Source of the DNA: Streptomyces cellostaticus | Lineage (GTDB): Bacteria; Actinomycetota; Actinomycetes; Streptomycetales; Streptomycetaceae | NCBI RefSeq assembly: GCF_001513965.1 | Contig: NZ_KQ948016.1 | Coordinates: 324,952 to 388,951 of the forward strand | Reading direction: 5' to 3' | DNA length: 64,000 nt | Shown: one piece after another, positions 57,518 to 64,000 of the stretch | How positions within the stretch are numbered: the stretch's first letter is position 1 | Layout of the letters: the number at the start of each line of letters is the position of its first letter | Translations under genes and position numbers: made by a program | Notes under the pieces: generated by a model | Seen by the model: only the letters and a program-made list of their open reading frames with translations | Databases searched by the model: none | Told to the model about the DNA's origin: nothing

Positions 57518-58201
57518 ATGGACATATCCGGGACCCAGCTCAGAGCCGTGCGCGCGGCGCTGTTCACGGCTGTCGTCGTGACGCTCAGCACCGCGTCGCA
57601 CGTGCTGCTGTCCCGGGCCCCGCTGCCGGTCGCGACCGTGGCCGCGGTCGCCGCCGGGGTCTTCGCCACCGCGTACGCGCTGGCGGGCCGCGAGCGCGGC
57701 TTCGGCCGGATCGCGGCCCTGCTGATCCCGCTGGAGCTGGCCGCGGACACGGTGTTCACCACCGGCCAGCACGCCTGCTACGGCAGGGCGGGCGGCCCGG
57801 TCGCGGGCCCCTTGCGCGCGTTCGGTCTCGACGTGCTGTGCCAGGGCGGTGCCGTGGGCACCCCGCTGGCCCAGGTGACCGGCGCCCACGGCCGCACCGA
57901 GGCGCTGCTCGCGCACGCCAGCCCGACCGCGGCCTGGCTGCTGCTCGCCGCGCACGTCGGTGTGGGCCTGCTGGCCGCCGCCTGGCTGCGCCGCGGCGAG
58001 CGGGCCCTGACCCAGCTGCTGCGCGCGGTCGCCGCGACCACGTTCCGGCCGCTGCTGCTGGCGGTGGCCGCCGGCACCGTGCGACTGTCCCCGGCGCGCC
58101 GGCTGCCGCGTCCGGCCCCTCGGCCGGCCGCCGCCCGCGACCGGCTCCTCGTGCACTCCCTGGGACGGCGTGGACCGCCGTGCTCACCCGCCTTCGCCTG
58201 A
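57518..58201 (+). CDS. Integral membrane protein of unknown function
   Basis: A 227-residue protein with four to five helices (VRAALFTAVVVTLSTASHVLL, VATVAAVAAGVFATAYALA, IAALLIPLELAADTVF, AAWLLLAAHVGVGLLAAAWL, FRPLLLAVAAGTVRL). Histidines in helices or loops (SHVLL, GQHACYG, AHASP, AAHVG) could bind metal or heme, and HACYG carries a cysteine. No ribosome site precedes the ATG. It lies 81 bases upstream of a thioredoxin-fold protein gene, so a redox or metal role is possible. Family not recognised. Confidence 0.7.
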   Translation: MDISGTQLRAVRAALFTAVVVTLSTASHVLLSRAPLPVATVAAVAAGVFATAYALAGRERGFGRIAALLIPLELAADTVFTTGQHACYGRAGGPVAGPLRAFGLDVLCQGGAVGTPLAQVTGAHGRTEALLAHASPTAAWLLLAAHVGVGLLAAAWLRRGERALTQLLRAVAATTFRPLLLAVAAGTVRLSPARRLPRPAPRPAAARDRLLVHSLGRRGPPCSPAFA

Positions 58202-58282
58202 AGCGACGGCATCTGAGCACGACCAGTCCCCCACACGTATCTCGCGTACGACGTGTGCGCGTCCCATATGGAGATCACCAAC

Positions 58283-59104
58283 ATGAGCAAGCGGAACAGC
58301 CAGTCGGCGAAGACGGCGGCCCGGGAGCGGCTGCGCGCGGAGCGCGAGCGGCAGGCCAAGCGCGACAAGGCCAAGCGGCAGGTCATCGTGGCCGCCTCGG
58401 TCGTGGGCGTACTGGCCGCGGCGGGCGGCATCGGCTACACGGTCGTCCAGCTCAACAAGCCCAGCTACTGGGTGGGCCTGAAGGACGCGAGCAATGTCGT
58501 CACCCCTGCCAACACCACGGGCACCAAGGGCACCACGGTCATCATCGGCAAGGACAGCGCCAAGAAGACCCTGAAGGTCTACGAGGACTCGCGCTGCCCG
58601 GTCTGCGCCGACTTCGAGCAGGCCGTCGGTACGACCGTGAAGAAGGACATAGACGACGGCAAGTTCAAGATCCAGTACATCGGCGCCACGTTCATCGACG
58701 ACCACGACAACGGCGAGGGCTCCAAGAACGCGCTGAGCGCCCTCGGCGCCGCGCTCAACGTCAGCCCCGAGGCGTTCCTCGAGTACAAGAGCGCGCTGTA
58801 CTCGGCGAAGTGGCACCCGGACGAGAACTCCGACAAGTTCAAGGACGACAGCTACCTCATCCAGGTCGCCGACACCGTGCCTGCGCTGAAGAACAACACG
58901 AAGTTCCAGGACGCGGTCAAGAAGGGCACCTACGACGCCTGGGCGATGGCCATGTCGAAGGCCTTCGACGACAACAAGGACGGCGTGCGGGGCACCCCGA
59001 GCTTCGTCATGGACGGCAAGCAGCTCACCGCCGACAACAAGGGCGGCACGCTCCTGACGGTGGCCGACTTCAACAGGGTGGTGGGCGCGGCCCTCAAGGG
59101 CTGA
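58283..59104 (+). CDS. DsbA-like thioredoxin-fold membrane protein, second copy
   Basis: A 273-residue protein with the same plan as the protein at 26908: charged cytoplasmic start (ARERLRAERERQAKRDKAKR), one helix (VIVAASVVGVLAAAGGIGYTV) and a thioredoxin_4/DsbA-like outer domain with Cys105-Pro-Val-Cys108 and the cis-proline loop VRGTPSFVMDG. The ATG at 58283 follows TGGAGATCACCAAC; ATG at 58268 is an alternative. It probably acts as an extracytoplasmic thiol oxidoreductase. A strong terminator follows. Confidence 0.88.
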   Translation: MSKRNSQSAKTAARERLRAERERQAKRDKAKRQVIVAASVVGVLAAAGGIGYTVVQLNKPSYWVGLKDASNVVTPANTTGTKGTTVIIGKDSAKKTLKVYEDSRCPVCADFEQAVGTTVKKDIDDGKFKIQYIGATFIDDHDNGEGSKNALSALGAALNVSPEAFLEYKSALYSAKWHPDENSDKFKDDSYLIQVADTVPALKNNTKFQDAVKKGTYDAWAMAMSKAFDDNKDGVRGTPSFVMDGKQLTADNKGGTLLTVADFNRVVGAALKG

Positions 59105-59133
59105 CCGCCCGTCAGAAAACGATCACCGCGTAA

Positions 59134-59166
59134 AGAGCGGGCGAACTTTCGAAGTTCGCCCGCTCT
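59134..59166 (+). terminator. Terminator (15-bp stem)
   Basis: AGAGCGGGCGAACTT-TCG-AAGTTCGCCCGCTCT is a perfect 15-bp stem 29 bases past the thioredoxin-fold gene and before the PhoD promoter region. Confidence 0.88.
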
Positions 59167-59174
59167 GGCGCATA

Positions 59175-59207
59175 CCGATCAGTAAAACCACTCAGTAACC
59201 TGATCGG
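59175..59207. promoter_or_regulatory. Inverted and direct repeats at the phoD promoter
   Basis: CCGATCAG and CTGATCGG form a perfect 8-bp inverted repeat around a spacer that holds TCAGTAA twice at 13-base spacing. TAACCT (59196-59201) would be a -10 for a nearly leaderless phoD message. The 11-base PHO-box repeats expected for PhoP were not convincingly found. Confidence 0.45.
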
Positions 59208-59209
59208 CC

Positions 59210-60880
59210 GTGACCAGTCGATACAGATCATCCGAGGCATCCAAGGGCCTCAACTCCCTCTCTCCCCGCCGCCGTACGGTCGTCAAGGCCGCGGCGGCGA
59301 CCGCTGTCCTGGCCGGACCGCTCGCCGCCGTGCTCCCGGCCCGCGCCGCCACGGACGCCCCCGCTTTCCTGCACGGCGTCGCCTCGGGCGACCCGCTGCC
59401 CGACGGCGTCCTGCTGTGGACCCGGGTGACCCCCACCCCGGAGGCGATACCCGGCTCCGGGCTCGGCCCGGACACCGAGGTGAGCTGGGTCGTCGCCAGG
59501 GACAAGGCGTTCACCTCCGTCGTCTCCAAGGGTTCCACCACCGCGACGGCCGCCTCCGACCACACCGTCAAGGCCGACATCCGCGGCCTGGAACCGGCCA
59601 CCGACTACTGGTTCCGCTTCTCGGCCGGCGGCACCGACTCCCCGGTCGCGCGCACCCGCACCGCGCCGGCGGCGGACGCGGCCGTGCCCGGCCTGCGCTT
59701 CGGCGTGGTCTCCTGCGCCAACTGGGAGGGCGGCTACTTCTCCGCCTACCGCCACCTCGCGGCCCGCAGCGACCTGGACGCCTGGCTGCACCTCGGCGAC
59801 TACATCTACGAGTACAAGTCCGGCGAGTACGCGGCCCGCGGCACCGTCGTCCGCCCGCACGCACCGGCCAACGAGACCATCACGCTCGCCGACTACCGGA
59901 TCCGGCACGCGAAGTACAAGACCGACCCCGACCTGCAGGCGCTGCACCTGAAGGCGCCGGTCATCGCGATCTGGGACGACCACGAGTTCGCCGACAACGC
60001 ATGGTCGGGCGGCGCGGTCAACCACACCGAGGGCGCCGAGGGCACCTGGACGGCCCGTCAGGCCGCCGCCAAGCAGGCCTACTTCGAGTGGATGCCGGTC
60101 CGCCCGGCCATCGCCGGCACCACCTACCGGCGGCTGCGCTTCGGCAAGCTCGCCGACCTGTCCCTGCTGGACCTGCGCTCCTTCCGCTCCCAGCAGGTCG
60201 CCACGGCCAGCGGTTCGGTGGACGACCCGAACCGTACGATCACCGGCCGCGCCCAGCTGGACTGGCTGAAGGCCGGGTTGAAGGCCTCCGACACCAGGTG
60301 GCGGCTGGTCGGCAACTCGGTGATGATCTCGCCGTTCTCCTTCGGGTCGCTCTCCGCGGACCTGTTCAAGCCGCTCGCCAAGCTGCTCGGCCTGCCCCAG
60401 GAGGGCATCGCCGCCAACACCGACCAGTGGGACGGCTACACCGACGACCGCCACGAGTTGCTGGCCCATCTGCGCTCCAACGCCATCGGCAACACCGTCT
60501 TCCTGACCGGCGACATCCACATGGCCTGGGCCAACGACGTCCCGGTGGACGCCGGCACCTATCCGCTGTCGGCGTCGGCGGCCACCGAGTTCGTGGTGAC
60601 CTCGGTGACCTCCGACAACCTCGACGACATCGTGAAGGTCCCCGAGGGCACCGTCTCCGCGATCGCCTCGCCGCTCATCAAGGCCGCCAACCGGCACGTC
60701 CACTGGGTGGACACCGACCGCCACGGCTACGGCGTCCTGGACATCACCGCCGACCGTGCGCAGATGGACTACTACGTCCTGTCCGACCGCACGAACGCGA
60801 ACGCGACCTCCAGCTGGGCCCGCTCGTACCGCACCCTCAGCGGCACGCAGAAGGTCGAGCGCACCTACGACCCGGTGTAA
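59210..60880 (+). CDS. phoD: Tat-exported alkaline phosphatase/phosphodiesterase, PhoD
   Basis: A 556-residue secreted enzyme. The twin-arginine signal is [14 protein letters not shown] (residues 18-31) with AARA-like cleavage near 45. The PhoD domains follow: [19 protein letters not shown], the metal sites [32 protein letters not shown], and [10 protein letters not shown]. It releases phosphate from phosphomonoesters or teichoic-type diesters outside the cell. The GTG at 59210 has no ribosome site. The S. coelicolor homologue is phosphate-regulated. Confidence 0.93.
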   Translation: MTSRYRSSEASKGLNSLSPRRRTVVKAAAATAVLAGPLAAVLPARAATDAPAFLHGVASGDPLPDGVLLWTRVTPTPEAIPGSGLGPDTEVSWVVARDKAFTSVVSKGSTTATAASDHTVKADIRGLEPATDYWFRFSAGGTDSPVARTRTAPAADAAVPGLRFGVVSCANWEGGYFSAYRHLAARSDLDAWLHLGDYIYEYKSGEYAARGTVVRPHAPANETITLADYRIRHAKYKTDPDLQALHLKAPVIAIWDDHEFADNAWSGGAVNHTEGAEGTWTARQAAAKQAYFEWMPVRPAIAGTTYRRLRFGKLADLSLLDLRSFRSQQVATASGSVDDPNRTITGRAQLDWLKAGLKASDTRWRLVGNSVMISPFSFGSLSADLFKPLAKLLGLPQEGIAANTDQWDGYTDDRHELLAHLRSNAIGNTVFLTGDIHMAWANDVPVDAGTYPLSASAATEFVVTSVTSDNLDDIVKVPEGTVSAIASPLIKAANRHVHWVDTDRHGYGVLDITADRAQMDYYVLSDRTNANATSSWARSYRTLSGTQKVERTYDPV

Positions 60881-60887
60881 CCGCGCG

Positions 60888-61457
60888 CTACAGACTGTCG
60901 AGGAAGCCGAGCGCCACCCGCCAGGTGGCCTCGGCGGCCTCCTCGTCGTAGTCCGGCAGAGCGGGGTCGGTGTAGAGGTGGCCCGCACCGGCGTACCGGT
61001 AGACCTCCACGTCCGCCCCCGCCCGGCCCATCTGCAGATACCAGGCGCTCAGCCAGTCGTCCGTCTCGAACTGGTCCGGCTCCGCCACGTGCAGCTGCAC
61101 CGGCAGCTCCTCCACGTACGCGTTCGGCGCGATGTCCGACGTGCCGTGCAGGAGCAGCAGGCCGCGGGCCTTTTCGTCGCCCAGCGCCAGGGTCTGCGCG
61201 ATGGACGCGCCAAGCGAGAACCCCGCGTACACGAGCCCTCGCTCGGAATACGGGGCGGCGGCCAGCACGGCCCGCTTCAGCAGCTCCTCCTTGCCGATCT
61301 GCTCCTTGAACTCCATGCCCTCCTCGACCGTGTCGAACGTGCGCCCCTCGAAGAGGTCCGGCGTCCACACCTCGTGGCCGGCCATGCGCAGCCGGTCCGC
61401 GGCGTCGTGCACCGCGGGCCTGAGCCCGTAGGTCGAGTGAAAGAGCATGATGTTCAT
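60888..61457 (-). CDS. Dienelactone hydrolase-like alpha/beta hydrolase
   Basis: A 189-residue alpha/beta hydrolase. The nucleophile lies in YAGFSLGASIAQ, where serine replaces the cysteine of classical dienelactone hydrolase; Asp is probably in LHVAEPDQFETDDW and the histidine in YAGAGHLYTDP. HSTYGLRPAVHDAADRL near the start supplies the oxyanion region. The ATG at 61457 gives the usual short family start. The substrate is unknown. It converges on phoD with 7 bases between the stops. Confidence 0.85.
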   Translation of the reverse strand: MNIMLFHSTYGLRPAVHDAADRLRMAGHEVWTPDLFEGRTFDTVEEGMEFKEQIGKEELLKRAVLAAAPYSERGLVYAGFSLGASIAQTLALGDEKARGLLLLHGTSDIAPNAYVEELPVQLHVAEPDQFETDDWLSAWYLQMGRAGADVEVYRYAGAGHLYTDPALPDYDEEAAEATWRVALGFLDSL

Positions 61458-61564
61458 GAGGCCATGGTGCCAGCCGGGTACGACAACGCCGTACCGCGGC
61501 GGTACCCGTGCGGGCCGAGAACCCACAGGTTCACGACCCCCCGAGCCGGGTTAGGCGCGAAGGC

Positions 61565-62665
61565 ATGGAGAACGTACTCCGCCCCTTGACCGTGGTCGGC
61601 AGCTCGGTGCTGCTCACGCTGGCCATCGGCTGGGCCACCGACCGGCTGCTGCGCAAGGCCGACGAACGCAATCCCGACACGCCTCTGTGGGGCCTGCTGC
61701 GGCGCGGCCGCGTCCCCTATCAGCTGGTCCTGTGCGCCGCCCTGCTCCGAGGCTCCTACGACCAGGCGAAACTGCTGGAGCGGCATCAGGCCGGGGCGGG
61801 CCGGACCCTGACGCTGGTACTGATCGGGTCCGCCGCCTGGCTGGTGATCCGGATCGCCGCGGCGATCGTCGAGACCTCCTACAGCCGCTACGCACGCGCC
61901 CACCGGGACGCCGCCCGGGTACGCCGGGTCCGCACGCAGGTCGAGCTGATCATGCGGGTGGTCTCGGCGATCGTCATCGTCGTGGCCGCCGCCTCGATGC
62001 TGCTGACCTTCCCGGCGATGCGCGCGGCCGGTGCCTCGCTGCTGGCCTCCGCCGGCATCCTCGGCATCGTCGCCGGTGTCGCCGCCCAGTCGACCCTGTC
62101 GAACCTGTTCGCGGGGCTGCAGATCGCCTTCGGTGACATGGTACGCATCGGCGACACGGTGGTGGTGGACGGCGAGTGGGGCACGGTCGAGGAGATCACC
62201 CTGACCTTCCTGACGGTACGGACCTGGGACGAGCGTCGGATCACGATGCCGGTGTCGTACTTCACCTCCAAACCCTTCGAGAACTGGTCACGGGGCACCC
62301 CGCAGATGACGGGCACCGTCTCCTGGCACCTCGACCACAGCGCGCCGGTCGAGGCGATGCGCGAGAAGCTCCGCGACATCCTGCGCCGGTGCCCGGCCTG
62401 GGACGGCCACCGCGACATCCTGCGCCGGTGCCCGGCCTGGGACGGCCGTGCCTACGGCCTGCAGGTCACGGACACGACCCCGAACACCATCCAGGTGCGC
62501 GCCCTGGTGACCGCGAAGGACGCGGACGACATCTGGACGGTACGGGTCACGGTCCGCGAGCAGATGATCACCTGGCTGTCCGCGCACCACGCCCACGCAC
62601 TCCCCCGGGTCAACACGTCAAAGGCGCCACCGGCCCCGAACGGTGCCACGCCCCCCGTCCGATAG
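61565..62665 (+). CDS. MscS-family mechanosensitive channel with internal duplication
   Basis: A 366-residue channel protein. Three to four helices precede the MscS pore and beta domain: SLLASAGILGIVAGVAAQSTLSNLFAGLQIAF, then VRIGDTVVVDGEWGTVEEITLTFLTVRTWDERR split over two segments. It would open on membrane tension or act as an anion channel. In the cytoplasmic domain the 13 residues RDILRRCPAWDGH are followed at once by RDILRRCPAWDGR, the product of a 39-bp in-frame tandem duplication. The ATG follows GCGAAGGC. Confidence 0.88.
   Translation: MENVLRPLTVVGSSVLLTLAIGWATDRLLRKADERNPDTPLWGLLRRGRVPYQLVLCAALLRGSYDQAKLLERHQAGAGRTLTLVLIGSAAWLVIRIAAAIVETSYSRYARAHRDAARVRRVRTQVELIMRVVSAIVIVVAAASMLLTFPAMRAAGASLLASAGILGIVAGVAAQSTLSNLFAGLQIAFGDMVRIGDTVVVDGEWGTVEEITLTFLTVRTWDERRITMPVSYFTSKPFENWSRGTPQMTGTVSWHLDHSAPVEAMREKLRDILRRCPAWDGHRDILRRCPAWDGRAYGLQVTDTTPNTIQVRALVTAKDADDIWTVRVTVREQMITWLSAHHAHALPRVNTSKAPPAPNGATPPVR
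62372..62449 (+). repeat. 39-bp in-frame tandem duplication
   Basis: Copies at 62372-62410 and 62411-62449 are identical at 37 of 39 bases, differing only in the last two (CAC versus CGT codon). Each unit encodes 13 residues of the MscS cytoplasmic domain. Confidence 0.95.
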
Positions 62666-62748
62666 CCGCAGGCGGCGAACCACCCCCACGGCAAACGCCC
62701 ACTTCCCAGCCGACTGGAAACGGGCGGTGCGCAGGTGGGAGAAAAATG

Positions 62749-64000
62749 TCAGCGCAGGCTGCGCACATCGAGATGCCTGAGCACCCGATCCACGATCTCC
62801 GGATCCGCCCCAGGCTCGCTCCGGGCAGCCAACACCTCATGCCGCGCAGCGCTGAGCATCTCCCCCTGAATCCGCCGCACCCGCTTCAGCCGCTTGGCCC
62901 GCTGATGCTGTGCCTCCCGCCGCTCCTCCTCCCCCATGTCCGGGCTGATCCGGATCCCGATGTCGAAGGCCCGCCGCAGCATCTGCTCGGACAGCTCCTC
63001 CGGCAACTCCTCCACCTCCTCGATCTCCCGCAGCCTGCGCTTCGCCGCCTTCGCCGCCCGTACGGCCAGTTCCTTCTCGAACTCCTTCTCCCGCTCGGAG
63101 TCGGCCCGCACCCCGAGCCGCTTCACCAGCCAGGGCAGGGTCAGCCCTTGCAGCACCAGCGTGGCGATGATCACCCCGAAGGCGATGAACACCATCTCGT
63201 TCCGGTCGGGAAAGGGGGAGCCGTCGGCGGTCGTGCGCGGGATCGCGAGCGCCAGCGCCACCGAGGCCACCCCGCGCATCCCGGACCACCACATCACGAC
63301 GGTCTCCCGCCAGCTCATCGGGATGTCCTCGTCGTAGTCCCGCCGGGCGTGCAGCCGCTTGGTCAGCCAGGTCGCGGGCATCAGCCACAGCAGCCGGACG
63401 ACGACCACGACCCCCACGACGGCCGCCGCCCAGCCGAGCAGCTCGCCCCAGCGCCCGGACGCCGTCCTGATCGCGTGGTGCAGTTCGAGGCCGATCAGCC
63501 CGAAGGCGACACCGGTGACGAGCGTGTCGATGATGTCCCAGAAGGTGTGTCCGGCCAGCCGGGTCATCACGTCGTCGGCGTCGGTGGCGTACTCGGCGAG
63601 GAAGAGGGCCGTGGTGAGCACGGCGAGCACCCCGGATCCCTGCAACTCCTCCGCGAGCACGTAGGAGGCGTACGGCACCAGCAGGGTCATCCCGATCTGC
63701 AGGGTGGGGTCGCCGAGCAGGTCCATCAGCTTGTTCGCACCCCAGCCGAGCGCCAGCCCGACCACGAGCGCGACCACGGCGGACAGAACCAGGTCCAGGC
63801 CGGCGTGCCACGCCGAGAACTCGCCGCTGACGGCCGCGGCGATCGCCACGTGGTACAGCACGATGGCCGTGACGTCGTTGAAGAGCCCCTCGCCCTCCAG
63901 GATCGACACCAGCCGGCGCGGCAGTCCGAGCTGCCCGGCGACGGCGGTCGCGGCGACCGGGTCGGGCGGGGCGATCAGCGCGCCCAGCGCCACGGCGGCA
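62749..64000 (-). CDS. Na+/H+ antiporter, CPA1 family (cut by right window edge)
   Basis: The C-terminal 417 or so residues of a sodium/proton exchanger; the first helices lie beyond the edge. The ion-site motifs are present: ALIAPPDPVAATAV at the visible start and GEGLFNDVTAIVLYHVA, then MWWSGMRGVASVALALAIP. After the last helix a long charged cytoplasmic tail follows (AVRAAKAAKRRLREIEEVEELPEE in two parts), predicted to be a coiled coil. It would export Na+ in exchange for H+. Confidence 0.93.
   Translation of the reverse strand, partial: AAVALGALIAPPDPVAATAVAGQLGLPRRLVSILEGEGLFNDVTAIVLYHVAIAAAVSGEFSAWHAGLDLVLSAVVALVVGLALGWGANKLMDLLGDPTLQIGMTLLVPYASYVLAEELQGSGVLAVLTTALFLAEYATDADDVMTRLAGHTFWDIIDTLVTGVAFGLIGLELHHAIRTASGRWGELLGWAAAVVGVVVVVRLLWLMPATWLTKRLHARRDYDEDIPMSWRETVVMWWSGMRGVASVALALAIPRTTADGSPFPDRNEMVFIAFGVIIATLVLQGLTLPWLVKRLGVRADSEREKEFEKELAVRAAKAAKRRLREIEEVEELPEELSEQMLRRAFDIGIRISPDMGEEERREAQHQRAKRLKRVRRIQGEMLSAARHEVLAARSEPGADPEIVDRVLRHLDVRSLR

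Noticed and set aside
62666..62748. Terminator between the MscS and antiporter genes
   Set aside because: Only an imperfect CGCCC...GGGCG stem with mismatches; too weak to list as a feature.

Overview
The window is a stretch of Streptomyces chromosome core. The evidence is the very high GC content, third-position GC bias that opens long antisense reading frames everywhere, GTG starts, 4-base ATGA/GTGA overlaps inside operons, rare TTA codons, and gene orders known from streptomycetes: gltB-gltD, hisI-trpE-trpC-trpM-trpB-trpA-lgt, hisD-C-B-H-A-F, dnaE, and a Tat-exported PhoD. No tRNA, rRNA, CRISPR, phage or insertion-sequence signature was seen.

Layout. 1-3102: TetR regulator (cut by the left edge), a short-chain dehydrogenase and a pair of acyl-CoA dehydrogenases around a KstR2-like operator. 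3099-3821: a von Willebrand A protein. 3922-10510: a two-sided cell-surface polysaccharide locus. A secreted deacetylase and a glycoside hydrolase lipoprotein run leftward; a TTA-containing small membrane protein, a processive GT2 synthase, UDP-GlcNAc 2-epimerase and an anchored lectin-like protein run rightward; a structured 232-bp region lies between them. 10605-16662: glutamate synthase gltBD with a GlnR-like box far upstream. 17065-17796: a VIT/CCC1 iron transporter with iron-box-like sites. 18064-25782: a seven-gene translationally coupled operon of four ADP-ribosylglycohydrolase-family proteins, a ribokinase, a CaiB-type CoA-transferase and a CitE-type lyase.

25881-34930: lgt, a thioredoxin-fold membrane protein, and the hisI-trp region, including trpM and three small membrane proteins. 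35004-37907: a DinB-like protein, a VOC protein, and an efflux pump with its ArsR-type regulator and a 44-bp operator dyad. 37992-43695: the his operon, with a RidA-family gene and an overlooked 54-residue membrane protein gene. 43874-52277: a beta-solenoid membrane protein with a TTA codon, a Lon-N-domain protein, a YbaK deacylase, an ABC exporter, a NYN-domain protein and a 58-residue hydrophilic protein. 52349-55888: dnaE. 56124-64000: a DUF2252 protein, a membrane protein, a second thioredoxin-fold protein, PhoD, a dienelactone-hydrolase-like protein, an MscS channel carrying a 39-bp in-frame tandem duplication, and a Na+/H+ antiporter cut by the right edge.

How the genes fit together. 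The trp and his sets share PriA (HisA), which in actinobacteria also does the missing TrpF step. HisH needs the glutamine-glutamate economy served by GltBD. The least explained parts are the ADP-ribosylglycohydrolase/ribokinase operon, which looks like an uncharacterised riboside or ADP-ribose salvage route, and the polysaccharide locus, whose gene content predicts a partly deacetylated amino-sugar polymer possibly under bldA control.
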